Shown one piece after another: positions 50,613 through 59,949 of a DNA stretch of 64,000 nucleotides (its first letter is position 1; each line of letters starts with the position of its first letter). The position numbers were made by a program, and so were the translations under genes. Source of the stretch: Yinghuangia sp045039925. GTDB lineage: Bacteria; Actinomycetota; Actinomycetes; Streptomycetales; Streptomycetaceae. Location: positions 5,766,001 through 5,830,000 of the forward strand of contig CP108400.1 in assembly GCA_045039925.1 (NCBI GenBank). Reading direction: 5' to 3'. Under the pieces are notes generated by a model that did not search any database, was not told the DNA's origin, and saw only the letters and a program-made list of their open reading frames with translations.

Positions 50613-50782
50613 GCGCGGACGGGCCGCGGGCGCCGCTGCCGGCGGACCCACTCGACTGCCGGCAGCGCGCCGAAGCGCTTCTACGAACGCCCGCGGACAC
50701 CGGGGCGGCGATCGCGTGGGCACTGCTCGCCGTCGCCGGCGAACTCCACGTCCTACGCCAACAACTGCGCAACCGGAAGTGA
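50609..50782 (+). CDS. Small prophage protein, unknown
   Basis: 57-residue, mostly helical protein (RQRAEALLRTPADTGAAIAW, ALLAVAGELHVLRQQLRN). GTGA overlap with the previous gene and 7 bp to the next. Coding supported by GC3 and tight packing. Confidence 0.5.
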   Translation: MSADGPRAPLPADPLDCRQRAEALLRTPADTGAAIAWALLAVAGELHVLRQQLRNRK

Positions 50783-50789
50783 GGACGTC

Positions 50790-51170
50790 ATGGCCCGGTC
50801 CGGTGTGGTGGTGACCGTCGACGTCCGCGCCCTGCGCAGGCGGCTCGAGGAACTGCCTGAGGACGTCGTCGACGCGCTCCGGCGCGCGATCCGGCTCTCC
50901 TCCGAAGCTGTCCGCGATGACACCAAGCGGCGGGTCCGCGTCGATACGGGTGCGCTGCGCGCGGGCGTGCGGATCGTCCTCGACGACGAAGGCCTCACCG
51001 CCCGCGTCGGCTGGCCCGAGGATGCCCACTACTACGCCCGGTTCCAGGAGTTCGGGACGTGGCGGGCGTCGGCGCAGCCCGCGCTACAGCCCGCCCTCGA
51101 GGCGGAGCGCGGACGCGTCCGGGAGCGGATCACCGACGAGGTCCGCGAATCGCTGCGGCGGCGCCGATGA
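50790..51170 (+). CDS. HK97 gp10-like tail terminator/neck protein
   Basis: 126-residue protein of the HK97-gp10 family: LRRRLEELPEDVVDALRRAI, KRRVRVDTGALRAGVRI, YYARFQEFGTWRASAQPAL. ATG start. Overlaps the following gene by ATGA. Confidence 0.82.
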   Translation: MARSGVVVTVDVRALRRRLEELPEDVVDALRRAIRLSSEAVRDDTKRRVRVDTGALRAGVRIVLDDEGLTARVGWPEDAHYYARFQEFGTWRASAQPALQPALEAERGRVRERITDEVRESLRRRR

Positions 51171-51580
51171 CCGCGACGACGCCGCTCGACCCGCTGCACC
51201 GCGCCGTCTACGCGCGGCTGACCGGCGACGCGGAACTGATGGCCGTGGTCACCGGTGTGTGGGACCACATCCCCGAGGACGCCGAGTGCCCGTTCATCCA
51301 GCTGGGCGAGGTCGTCGAGACCCCCGACAACCGGCACGGGGGGTTCGGGCGGCAGTCGGTGCTGACCCTGCACACCTGGTCGAAGTACCGCGGCTACGGC
51401 GAGGCCCGGGCGATCGTCGCGCACCAGGTCCGGCTGCTCGACCACCAACCGCTGACCATCGCCGGCCACCACCACATCGCGACGCGGTACGAGTTCGCGC
51501 AGCTGCTCACCGACCCCGAACCCCCCGGCGACCTGCGGCACGGCATCACCCGGTTCCGCATCGTCACCGAACAACCCTGA
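51167..51580 (+). CDS. Tail completion protein, DUF3168-like
   Basis: 137-residue protein: HRAVYARLTGDAELMAVVTG, DAECPFIQLGEVVETPDN, VLTLHTWSKYRGYGEARAI. This DUF3168 pattern belongs to tail terminators that cap the tail tube at the neck. Confidence 0.8.
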   Translation: MTATTPLDPLHRAVYARLTGDAELMAVVTGVWDHIPEDAECPFIQLGEVVETPDNRHGGFGRQSVLTLHTWSKYRGYGEARAIVAHQVRLLDHQPLTIAGHHHIATRYEFAQLLTDPEPPGDLRHGITRFRIVTEQP

Positions 51581-51590
51581 GGAGAAAGCC

Positions 51591-52004
51591 ATGTCGGGCA
51601 TCGACGGTTTCGGTACGCAGTTCGCCCGAGGTGACGGCGCAGGCCCGGAGGTGTTCACGGCCCTGGCGAACGTCACCAACATCTCGGGCCCGGGCCTGTC
51701 ACGGGAGACGATCGACGTCACCGCGCACGACAGCCCGAACCAGTGGATGCAGTTCCTCGGCGGCCTCAAGGACGCGGGCGAGGTGTCGGTCGACGTCAAC
51801 TACGACCCGGCCGAACACGACACGCTCATCGCCGACTTCGACGACGAGGAGCCCCGGAACTACCGCGTCGTCTTCCCGGACACCGGGACCACGACGTGGG
51901 AGTTCGCGGGGATCATGACCGGGTTCGAGCCGGACGCCCCGTACGACGACAAGCTCACCGCGTCCCTGACCTTCAAGGTCACCGGCCCGCCCACCCTCAG
52001 CTGA
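51591..52004 (+). CDS. Major tail tube protein
   Basis: 137-residue protein: GIDGFGTQFARGDGAGPEVF, LANVTNISGPGLSRETIDVT, SLTFKVTGPPTLS. This is the usual short form of the tube subunit whose stacking gives the tail. GAGGAGAAAG before ATG. Confidence 0.85.
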   Translation: MSGIDGFGTQFARGDGAGPEVFTALANVTNISGPGLSRETIDVTAHDSPNQWMQFLGGLKDAGEVSVDVNYDPAEHDTLIADFDDEEPRNYRVVFPDTGTTTWEFAGIMTGFEPDAPYDDKLTASLTFKVTGPPTLS

Positions 52005-52076
52005 CGCTGCTCGCGCGCCGCGTCGACGTCTCCAACGCCCTCACCCCACCCGCCGCTTCGGAAGGACTTCCGCCTG

Positions 52077-52496
52077 ATGGCGCTCCTCAGTAAGGACCAG
52101 ATCAACTCGGCCGACGACCGGAAATGGGAAGACGTCGACGTGCCGGAGTGGCACGGCGAGGTCCGGCTCCTCGGTCTCACCGGCACCGAACGCGACGCGT
52201 ACGAGGCGTCGTTCATCCTGCTGGGTCCGAAGGGCAATCCGATCGGCCGGAACCTGAAGGACATTCGCGCCAAGCTGCTCGTGAAGTGCCTCGTGGACGA
52301 GAACTTCGAGCGCATCTACACGGACGCCGAGACGAAGGACGTCGGCAAGAAGTCCGGTGCCGTGATCGACCGTCTCTACGACAAGGCCAAAGCCCTGTCC
52401 GGGATCAGCGAGGACGCGGCGGCGGCGAAGGCGGGAAACTCCGAGCGCGGCCAGAACGAAGGTTCTACTTCCGACTCGCCGCCCACCTCGGACTGA
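52077..52496 (+). CDS. Tail assembly chaperone G, unshifted product
   Basis: 139-residue chaperone that keeps the tape measure soluble. The central part (LTGTERDAYEASFILLGPKG, NLKDIRAKLLVKCLVDENF) matches siphovirus G-type chaperones. ATG with GGAAGGAC. The slippery heptamer at codons 120-121 lets a fraction of ribosomes shift to make G-T. Confidence 0.85.
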   Translation: MALLSKDQINSADDRKWEDVDVPEWHGEVRLLGLTGTERDAYEASFILLGPKGNPIGRNLKDIRAKLLVKCLVDENFERIYTDAETKDVGKKSGAVIDRLYDKAKALSGISEDAAAAKAGNSERGQNEGSTSDSPPTSD

Positions 52497-52873
52497 CCGT
52501 CGCCGACCTGCTCGCCCGGATCAGCTCGGAGGAGCTGACGGAGTGGATGGCCTACGAGCAGGTCACCGGACCGCTCGGGCCCGAGCGCGGCGACGTCCTG
52601 CACGGCATCCAGACCGCGGCGATCGTCAACTCCCTGCGCGGCAAACGCGGCCGCCGGGCCCGCGCCCAGGACTTCGTGCCGCGGTGGGACCGCGCGCCGC
52701 AGGACTGGGAGTCGATGCTCGCCGCCGTCAAGACCATGAACAAGGCTCTCGGCGGCAGCGACCGCACGGGCGACAAGGCCGGCGGCAAGCAGGCCGGCGG
52801 CACCGACGACAAGGGCGGTCGCAGTGGGCACGATCGACGACATCCTGGTCGCCATCGGCGTCAAAACCGATGA
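52077..52873 (+). CDS. G-T fusion chaperone made by -1 frameshift
   Basis: Ribosomes slipping -1 at GGGAAAC would give about 265 residues: the first 121 codons of G joined to a T-domain beginning LRARPERRFYFRLAAHLGL and containing LLARISSEELTEWMAYEQ. The second frame is open from well before the site to a TGA at 52871-52873, which overlaps the tape-measure start. Lambda G/GT works in the same way with GGGAAAG. Confidence 0.75.
52433..52439 (+). promoter_or_regulatory. -1 programmed frameshift site GGGAAAC
   Basis: The heptamer is in exact register (G GGA AAC) with frame of the upstream gene (codons GGA, AAC). Slipping to GGG AAA re-reads the C, moving into the open downstream frame. Confidence 0.8.
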
Positions 52874-54797
52874 CCTGACCGAGGGCACCCAGGACGCCGC
52901 GAACCAGGCCGAGGGGAGCCTGAAGGGGATCGCGGCCGCGGCGGCGGGCGGGGCTGTCGGCGCGCTGTTTGTGGCTGGCTTGGGCGCCGCGATGGACATT
53001 AGCTCGGCGACCAGTCAGCTCGAGTACCAGCTCGGGCTGACCGCGGAGGAAGCCGAGCGCGTCGGCGGCGTGGCGTCCAGCACGTTCGCCGCAGGGTGGG
53101 GGGAGTCGGCGGCCGACGTCTCGGAGTCCCTGGGCGCCGTCATCGCGAACTTCGGCGAGCTCGGGGAGACCTCGGACGCCCAGCTCGAGCAGATGACCAA
53201 GTCGGCGATGGCGCTGTCGAAGGTATTCAAATTCGATGTTGCGGAGTCGACGCAGGCGATCGGCGGCCTGCTCAAGGTCGGCCTGGTCAAGGACGCCGAG
53301 CACGGGTTCGATTTGATGACCGCCGCCGCGCAGAAGCTGCCCCCGGCGATGGCCGAGGAACTGCCGGTGCTGCTGAAGGAGTACACGGAGTTCTTCGCCC
53401 AGATGGGCTTCACCGCCGAGGACACGTTCGGCGTCCTGGTCCAGGCCGCGCAGCAACCCACCTTCGAACTCGACAAGCTGGGCGACGCGTTCAAAGAATT
53501 CACGCTCCGGATCGCCGACACGGACGCGGTCAAGGAGCCGCTGAAGGACCTCAAGCTGAACGTCGAGGACATCCAGAAGCTCGTCAACACGGGGCAGGGC
53601 ACCGTGGCTTTCGACCAGATCACCGCCGCGCTGCTCGCGACCGAGGACGCCACCGAGAGAACGATGCTCCAGGCCGCCCTGTTCGGTGGGCCCGGTGAAG
53701 ACCTCGGCCTGTCGCTGCTGACCATCGGCGCCGAGGGCGCCGGCGCGGCGACGGGGATGGACAAGGCGGCAGGCGCCGCCGCGAAGATCACCGAGTCCAT
53801 GGAGAAGAGCCCCGCGCAGCAGTACGACGCGGCGATGCGCACGATCACCACGACCATCGGGGAGGCGCTGCTGCCGGTGGTCAACAAGCTCGGCGCGTTC
53901 ATGGCCGAGCACCCCGGCCTGATCAAGGCCGCCATCCCCATCGTGGGCGGCCTGGTCCTGGTCCTCGGGCTCACCGCCGCGGCGGTGTGGGCGGTCAACA
54001 CCGCCATGGCCGCCTCGCCGATCGCGTGGATCATCCTGGGGATCGTCGCGCTGGTCGCGGCGATCGCGCTGATCATCATCAAGTGGGACGAAGTCGCGGC
54101 CGCGACCGGCCGCGTGTGGGACTGGATCACCGGCAAGCTCGGCGCCGCCTGGTCCTGGACGAAGGACACCGCCGCGTCGACCTGGTCCTCGGTGACCGGG
54201 TCGGTGACCAGCGCGTGGGACAAGACCGGCCAGGCCATCGGCGCCGGAGTCGACTGGATCCAGACCCGCGTCGGCGAACTCGCCGCAATCCCCGGCAAGG
54301 TCGGCGGCTGGTTCGGCGGGATCGCGGCAGAGGTCATGTCCTGGCCCGGCAAGATCGCCAAGGGCGCGGCAGGGATGTGGGACTCCATCCCCGGCGGTTT
54401 CCGCAACGCGATCAACGGTGTCATCGGCGGCTGGAACCACCTCAGCTTCACCGTCGGCGGCGGGTCCTTCATGGGGATCTCCGTCCCGTCGTTCACCCTG
54501 CACACGCCTGACATCGCGTACTTGGCGCAGGGCGGCATCGTCCCCGCGAGCCCGGGCGGGCAGCTCGCCGTCATCGGCGAGGGCGGCCAGTCCGAGGCCG
54601 TGATCCCGCTGGACCGGCTCGACCAGATGATGCGGTCCGTCGCCGGCGCGGTCCGCGGCCCGGCCGACGGCGCCGGACCGACGCGGGTGGTCATCGACGT
54701 CACCGGCGCCGACGCCGACATGAAGCGGCTCGTGCGCCGCATGGTCCGCCTCGACGGACAGGGCTCGGCGCAGACCGCGTTCAGCGGCCGCAGGTAG
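52824..54797 (+). CDS. Tail tape measure protein
   Basis: 657-residue protein that sets tail length. The Gly/Ala-rich hydrophobic segment near residues 30-57 and the transmembrane-like stretch at about 370-425 (VLGLTAAAVWAVNTAMAA, WIILGIVALVAAIALIII) are typical. The C-terminus has LAQGGIVPASPGGQLAVIGE and EAVIPLDRLDQMM. No lytic domain is present. GTG start inside the end of the G-T frame. The length corresponds to a roughly 100-nm tail by the family rule of thumb. Confidence 0.85.
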   Translation: MGTIDDILVAIGVKTDDLTEGTQDAANQAEGSLKGIAAAAAGGAVGALFVAGLGAAMDISSATSQLEYQLGLTAEEAERVGGVASSTFAAGWGESAADVSESLGAVIANFGELGETSDAQLEQMTKSAMALSKVFKFDVAESTQAIGGLLKVGLVKDAEHGFDLMTAAAQKLPPAMAEELPVLLKEYTEFFAQMGFTAEDTFGVLVQAAQQPTFELDKLGDAFKEFTLRIADTDAVKEPLKDLKLNVEDIQKLVNTGQGTVAFDQITAALLATEDATERTMLQAALFGGPGEDLGLSLLTIGAEGAGAATGMDKAAGAAAKITESMEKSPAQQYDAAMRTITTTIGEALLPVVNKLGAFMAEHPGLIKAAIPIVGGLVLVLGLTAAAVWAVNTAMAASPIAWIILGIVALVAAIALIIIKWDEVAAATGRVWDWITGKLGAAWSWTKDTAASTWSSVTGSVTSAWDKTGQAIGAGVDWIQTRVGELAAIPGKVGGWFGGIAAEVMSWPGKIAKGAAGMWDSIPGGFRNAINGVIGGWNHLSFTVGGGSFMGISVPSFTLHTPDIAYLAQGGIVPASPGGQLAVIGEGGQSEAVIPLDRLDQMMRSVAGAVRGPADGAGPTRVVIDVTGADADMKRLVRRMVRLDGQGSAQTAFSGRR

Positions 54798-54817
54798 CGA
54801 ACTGAAAGGAGGCCGAC

Positions 54818-57800
54818 GTGGTTTCCCCTGAGACGGGCCTCGAGCTGCGGCTCGGCGGTGCGTGGACCGACGCCACCGAGGACCTGTACAACCGGGACCC
54901 GGTCACCATCACCCGCGGCCGCGCGGACGAGGGCGGGCGCGTCGACCACGGCCGGTGCTCCTTCACGATCAACAACCGCAGCGGGAAGTACAGCCCGCGC
55001 AACCCGCACGGCGACTACTTCGGGCTGATCGGCCGGAACACCCCGGTCAGGATCACGGCGGCCGGCGCGACGCCGCATCTGCGGGTCGACGGCGGGTCGG
55101 CGCGGGTCGCGTCGACGTCCGCGCTCGACATCACTGCCGACCTCGACGTCCGCGTCGACGTCTCGCTCGACAACTGGGCCGCGCCGCCCGGAAGATTCAC
55201 CAGCTTGATCGGGCGGTGGGATTTCTCGGTGCCCCTGGCGAGCTACCGCATGATGCTCGCCAACAACCTGTTCGTGCTGGTGCAGTGGGCGGAGACCGCG
55301 ATCGGGTCGAGCATCCCGAGCGCGACGTCGACGCTCCCCATCGTGATCCCCGCGTCGAACCGCCTGGCCCTGCGGGCGACCGTCGACGTGAACAACGGCG
55401 CGAGCGGGCGGACGATCCGCTTCTACACCGCCGCCACCATGGCGGGTCCGTGGGTGCAGCTCGGCGACCCGGTCGTGCAGCCCACCGTGACCACGATCGC
55501 CAACGGCGCGGCGCCGCTGGAGGTGGGCCGCACGACGTCGATGAACGCGTCGAACGCGGTCGTCTCCGAGGGACGCGTCCACGCAGCGCAGGTCCGCGAC
55601 GGCATCAACGGCACCGCGGTGGCGGATGTCGACTTCACGGCGCAGGCCCCGGGCGCGACGTCCTTCGTCGACGCCGCGGGCCGCACGTGGACGACGGTCG
55701 GCGCGGCGAAACTGACGGACCGTCATATTCGTTTCGCGGGTGAGGTCCCGTCGTGGCCGCAGCGCTGGGACACGTCCGGGCGGGACGTGTACGTGCCGAT
55801 CGAGGCGGCCGGGATCATGCGCCGCCTCGGGCAGGGCGCCCGCGCTCTCGACTCCACCCTGCGCAGGCAGCTGCCCGCGCTGGGCCCGGTGGCGTACTGG
55901 CCGATGGAGGACGAGGCGTCCGCGACCCGCGCCGCGTCGCCGATCGCGGGCGTCGCCCCGATGACCGCGACCGGGATGCTGTGGGCGCAGGCGGACTCGC
56001 TGCCGTCCTCGGCGCCGCTGCCGGTCATCGGCAGCAGCGACGGGCGCCTGGTCGAGATCCGCGGCCAGGTCCCCGCGCCCGCGACGCCGACGACGGCGTG
56101 GTCGGTGCGGTTCGTCTACCGCCACGACACGGTCAACTCGACCCAGCGGTCGCTGATTCGCGTCGCCACCAGCGGCACCGTACGCACGTGGACGCTGGAC
56201 ATGTCCGGCACCCTGTGGACCTTGACCGGCGTCGACGCCTCCGGTGTCGACGTCATCGCCCAGGACATCGGCACAGGCCCGGACCTCTACAAGCAGTGGA
56301 TCCTGGTCGAGATTTTCGCCAGGCAGTCCGGCAGCGACGTGATCTGGGATCTCTTCTGGACCGACGTCGGCGGCGGCGCCGGAGCTTTCGGCGCCACCCT
56401 GGCCGCGGCTAGCGTGGGATTCCCTGCGTCCGTCGGCAGCCCTCTGGGCGGATACCACGAGGACTTGGACGGCCTGGCCCTCGGGCACGTCTCCGTGTGG
56501 TCGACCCCGCTGGGCACCGAGGACGCCTACGCCGGCGCGATCGACTCCTGGGCGGGCGAGGTCACCGGGCAGCGCGCCCGGCGCCTGACCCTCGAGGAAG
56601 CCGTACCGCTCACCATCTACGGCGACCGCGACGCCAGCGAACCGATGGGGCCGCAGGGCAGGACCACCCTGCTGGAGCTGCTGGGCGAGTGCGCCGACAC
56701 CGAGCAGGGCATCCTGCACGAACTGCGCGACACCGTCGGCCTGGCGCTGCGGCTGCGCGACACCCTGTACAACCAGGACCCGGCGCTGACCCTCAGCTAC
56801 GCCTTGGACGGCGAGGTCGCCCCGCCGCTGGAGCCGGAGGACGACGACCAGCAGACCCGCAACGACGTCACCGTCACCAGGGCGGGCGGATCGAGCGGGC
56901 GGGTGGTGCGCGAGGACGGGCCGCTGTCGGTGCTGCCGCCGCCGGACGGCGTCGGCCTGTACGCCGAGTCGGTCACCCGGTCCCTGGACCAGGACGCGCA
57001 GGCCGAGCAGCACGCCGCGTGGCTGGTCCACCTCGGCACCGTCGACGAGCCGCGCTACCCCGTCGTCCACGTGAGGCTGCACGCCGCGCCGCACCTGATC
57101 GACGCCGCGTGCGCCGTCGACTCCGGGGCCCGGCTCGTCATCACCGACCTGCCGGACTGGCTGCCCCCGGGCGACGCCGACCTGATGGCGCAGGGCTACC
57201 AGGAGATCCTGACCCTCACCACCTGGGACCTGTATTTCAACTGCACCCCGGGCTCACCGTGGCTGCCGGCCGTCGCCGACTCCGCCCTGCCGTCCCATTT
57301 CGACACGGCGGGCAGTGTGCTGGCGGCGGCCGCCGACGCGGTGCAGACGAGCGTCCTGGTCGCCACGACCACCGGGCCGGTGTGGACCACGGACCCCGCC
57401 CACATGCCGTGGGACATCACGGTCGGCGGGGAGGTCATGACCGTGACCGGCGTCGCCGAGTTCGTGGACACGTACGCGCGGACGGTCGCGGCGGGCGGCT
57501 GGGGCAGCTCGAGCAGCGGCCAGGCCTGGACCGTCATCGGCGGCAGCGGGTCCGCATTTTCGGTGGGGTCGAGCACCGGCCTGGTCGGACTGGCCGCGCT
57601 GTCCACCCGGCACATCGCCACCCTCGCCGACACCACGTGCCCCGACACCGACGCCGAGGTCACCCTCGTGGCGCCGACGGTCACCGTCACCGGCGACGGC
57701 GTCACCGCAGGCCTCGCCCTGCGCGTGCAGGGAGCAGCCGACCACTACCACGCGCGCCTGCAGTGGCAGGTCGGCGGAGCTGTCGTCCTCGTGCTGTCCC

Positions 57801-58177
57801 GCACGGTCGCCGGCACCCGCACCAACCTGACGACGGTCACGGTCGGCAGCTACACGTCCGGGCAGACGTGGCGGATCCGCGCCCGCATCCAGGGCTCCAC
57901 GATCCAGGCCCGCGCCTGGCCCACCTCCGGCCGCGACCCGGTCCGGTGGCAGGCCGAGGCCACCGACACGGCGATCACCGCCGCCGGACCGCTCGGGCTG
58001 CTGGCCTACCTCCAGCCGTCCAACACCAACGCGCTGCCGCTGTCGGTCGGTTACCGGTCCCTGGCGGTGATCACGCCGCAGACCATGACCGTCGCCCGCA
58101 GCGTCAACGACATCAGCAAGCCCCACGCGAGCGGGTCCGATCTGCGCCTCGCAGACACGCCGTTCACCGCCCTGTGA
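54818..58177 (+). CDS. Tail tip / minor tail protein with lectin-like insertions
   Basis: 1119-residue protein. The N-terminal part (DPVTITRGRADEGGRVDHGR, GKYSPRNPHGDYFGLIGRNT) is the distal-tail beta domain. It is interrupted by a concanavalin-like module (about residues 90-270). A second lectin/LamG-like module lies at about 370-560 (GPVAYWPMEDEASATRAASP, SVRFVYRHDTV), and a third jelly-roll-like region at about 885-1080. Such modules bind cell-wall glycans. AAAGGAGG lies just before the GTG. Confidence 0.75.
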   Translation: MVSPETGLELRLGGAWTDATEDLYNRDPVTITRGRADEGGRVDHGRCSFTINNRSGKYSPRNPHGDYFGLIGRNTPVRITAAGATPHLRVDGGSARVASTSALDITADLDVRVDVSLDNWAAPPGRFTSLIGRWDFSVPLASYRMMLANNLFVLVQWAETAIGSSIPSATSTLPIVIPASNRLALRATVDVNNGASGRTIRFYTAATMAGPWVQLGDPVVQPTVTTIANGAAPLEVGRTTSMNASNAVVSEGRVHAAQVRDGINGTAVADVDFTAQAPGATSFVDAAGRTWTTVGAAKLTDRHIRFAGEVPSWPQRWDTSGRDVYVPIEAAGIMRRLGQGARALDSTLRRQLPALGPVAYWPMEDEASATRAASPIAGVAPMTATGMLWAQADSLPSSAPLPVIGSSDGRLVEIRGQVPAPATPTTAWSVRFVYRHDTVNSTQRSLIRVATSGTVRTWTLDMSGTLWTLTGVDASGVDVIAQDIGTGPDLYKQWILVEIFARQSGSDVIWDLFWTDVGGGAGAFGATLAAASVGFPASVGSPLGGYHEDLDGLALGHVSVWSTPLGTEDAYAGAIDSWAGEVTGQRARRLTLEEAVPLTIYGDRDASEPMGPQGRTTLLELLGECADTEQGILHELRDTVGLALRLRDTLYNQDPALTLSYALDGEVAPPLEPEDDDQQTRNDVTVTRAGGSSGRVVREDGPLSVLPPPDGVGLYAESVTRSLDQDAQAEQHAAWLVHLGTVDEPRYPVVHVRLHAAPHLIDAACAVDSGARLVITDLPDWLPPGDADLMAQGYQEILTLTTWDLYFNCTPGSPWLPAVADSALPSHFDTAGSVLAAAADAVQTSVLVATTTGPVWTTDPAHMPWDITVGGEVMTVTGVAEFVDTYARTVAAGGWGSSSSGQAWTVIGGSGSAFSVGSSTGLVGLAALSTRHIATLADTTCPDTDAEVTLVAPTVTVTGDGVTAGLALRVQGAADHYHARLQWQVGGAVVLVLSRTVAGTRTNLTTVTVGSYTSGQTWRIRARIQGSTIQARAWPTSGRDPVRWQAEATDTAITAAGPLGLLAYLQPSNTNALPLSVGYRSLAVITPQTMTVARSVNDISKPHASGSDLRLADTPFTAL

Positions 58178-58187
58178 GGAGGAGCCG

Positions 58188-58685
58188 ATGACCGCACGAG
58201 TCCTCGCGGGGATGCGCATCACCGCCGCGCTGATGGACGAAATCCTCAACCCCCCGGACGCTGTCCTGCGGCAGACGGTCGTCTCCTCCGTCGGCAGCAG
58301 CCCGACTGTCGTAACCATGGGCGTCGCCGACATCGACACCGAAGGCGGGTGGTCCGCCGGCAACCCGAACCGGTACACCTGCCAACTTGCCGGCGTCTAT
58401 CAGCTGTCCGGCGAGGTGTCGTTCGACCAGAACGGCACCGGCACCCGCGGCCTGGTCATCCGCGTCAACGGGAGCACGTACGTCCGCGGATCGGCCGCGC
58501 TCATCCCGGGGTCGTCGTCGACCGTCGTCACCGCCGCGGGCGCGCCGAGGGACTGGTACCTGGACGTGGGCGACTACGTCGAGCTGCTGGCGCAGCAGTC
58601 CAGCGGCGGGGCCCTGAGCACGTTCCTGAACGCCGACCAGGCGTCGGTCCTGAACATCCGCCGCGTCAGAGGCTCGGCCACGTAG
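58188..58685 (+). CDS. C1q/TNF-like tail fibre or spike
   Basis: 165-residue beta-sandwich protein: GVYQLSGEVSFDQNGTGTRG, LDVGDYVELLAQQSSGGALS match C1q-like trimer heads at fibre tips. GAGGAG before the ATG. Likely contacts the host. Confidence 0.65.
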   Translation: MTARVLAGMRITAALMDEILNPPDAVLRQTVVSSVGSSPTVVTMGVADIDTEGGWSAGNPNRYTCQLAGVYQLSGEVSFDQNGTGTRGLVIRVNGSTYVRGSAALIPGSSSTVVTAAGAPRDWYLDVGDYVELLAQQSSGGALSTFLNADQASVLNIRRVRGSAT

Positions 58686-58751
58686 CCACCCGCACACCCC
58701 GCAGCCCCTGGCCGTCCCGCCCGGGGCTCACACGCATGCCCGGAGGTACCC

Positions 58752-58898
58752 ATGCCCGAGCCCACCGACGGCGACGAGTACGCCGAGACCGCAGGCGACC
58801 CGGCCGAGGCCGCGGACCTGCCCGCGACCACCGGCCGCGACGCCGAGGCCGGCACCCCCGACACCGAGTACGACGAGCAGGACGGAGCGAGCGCATGA
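58752..58898 (+). CDS. Small acidic protein upstream of endolysin
   Basis: 48-residue very acidic Glu/Asp/Ala protein (PEPTDGDEYAETAGDPAEAA) with GGAGG 7 nt upstream of ATG. Its TGA overlaps the endolysin ATG. Unknown; might couple endolysin translation. Confidence 0.5.
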   Translation: MPEPTDGDEYAETAGDPAEAADLPATTGRDAEAGTPDTEYDEQDGASA

Positions 58899-59704
58899 GC
58901 GGCACCGCAGCGGACGTCATCCGGATCGCCCGAGCCGAACTCGGCTACCAGGAAGGCCGATCGGGCGGACGCTGGAACAACATCCAGCGCTACAGCCCGG
59001 CCGTCCCCGGCCTGGAGTGGTCGCAGGGCCAGCCGTGGTGCCAGACCTACCAGGCGTACGTCTTCCGCCAGGCCGGCGCCGCGGCGCTCGCCCCGGTCAC
59101 CGCGTCGTGCGCGGCGGCGGTGCGCTGGTTCCGGGACCGGGGCCGGTTCTCGGAGTACCCGGCCGTCGGCGCGCAGGTGTTCTTCGGCCCGGGTGGCGGG
59201 TCGCATGTCGGCCTGGTCTACGCCTACGACCGGAACTACGCGTACACCGTCGAGGGCAACACCAACGCCACCGGCAGCGCCGAGGGCGACGGCGTCTACC
59301 TCAAGAAGCGCGCGCGCCGGGACGACTATCTGTACGGCTACGGCTATCCCGCCTACCCGGGCGGCATCGTGTCCGCGGACCCGGGATGGGCCAGGCCCGT
59401 ACCGCCGCCCGCGGTGCGGTCGGTGTCGCTGCGCGCGCTGATCAACTCCGCCCGCGCGGACCCGCCGCGGGCAGGCAACGCCACCAGCAACTTCGCGGAC
59501 GTCGTCATCGTCGAGCAGGCGCTGGTCGCCGAGGGCCTGCTCGCCGCGGCGCGCGCCGACGGGCACTACGGCACGGACACGATCCGCGCATACGCCGCAT
59601 GGCAACGCCGGTGCAACTTCACCGGCGACGACGCCGACGGCATCCCCGGACACAGCAGCCTCACCGACCTCGGCGAGGCCCACGGATTCGAGGTCACCCC
59701 ATGA
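58895..59704 (+). CDS. CHAP-domain endolysin with peptidoglycan-binding domain
   Basis: 269-residue lysin. A CHAP amidase/endopeptidase occupies residues 1-150, with the catalytic Cys in GQPWCQTYQAYV, the His in GGSHVGLVYAY and the Asn/Glu in TVEGNTN. Residues 175-265 are a peptidoglycan-binding-like helical domain (VIVEQALVAEGLLAAARADG, HYGTDTIRAYAAWQRRCN). No signal peptide, so a holin releases it. Cuts host peptidoglycan at lysis. ATGA overlap upstream. Confidence 0.88.
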   Translation: MSGTAADVIRIARAELGYQEGRSGGRWNNIQRYSPAVPGLEWSQGQPWCQTYQAYVFRQAGAAALAPVTASCAAAVRWFRDRGRFSEYPAVGAQVFFGPGGGSHVGLVYAYDRNYAYTVEGNTNATGSAEGDGVYLKKRARRDDYLYGYGYPAYPGGIVSADPGWARPVPPPAVRSVSLRALINSARADPPRAGNATSNFADVVIVEQALVAEGLLAAARADGHYGTDTIRAYAAWQRRCNFTGDDADGIPGHSSLTDLGEAHGFEVTP

Positions 59705-59949
59705 TCGGCATATCCCGTACCTGGCTGGTCGACACCGCCGAGCGCGCCGCCTGGACCGCCGCGCAGGCCGGGGCCGGCGTCGTCATCACCGCGGTGACCC
59801 CGCTCGACACATGGTGGGCCGCGCCGATCGCCGTCGGCCTGGCCCTCCTCAAGGCCGCGGCCGCGAAACGCATCGGCGACGCCGACTCCGCAGCGATGCT
59901 GCCCACGCCGAAGCCCGACCTCGGCCAGGCCCTGCGAGGCCGCCCGTGA
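59701..59949 (+). CDS. Holin
   Basis: 82-residue membrane protein: one amphipathic start (SRTWLVDTAERAAWTAAQAG) and two hydrophobic segments (AGVVITAVTPLDTWWA, PIAVGLALLKAAAA). Characteristic of the actinophage holins that follow endolysins. ATG overlaps the endolysin stop. Confidence 0.75.
   Translation: MIGISRTWLVDTAERAAWTAAQAGAGVVITAVTPLDTWWAAPIAVGLALLKAAAAKRIGDADSAAMLPTPKPDLGQALRGRP

Noticed and set aside
53015..57094. 1359-codon open frame on the minus strand
   Set aside because: Runs antisense to the tape measure and tail-tip genes, with low-complexity composition and no domain.
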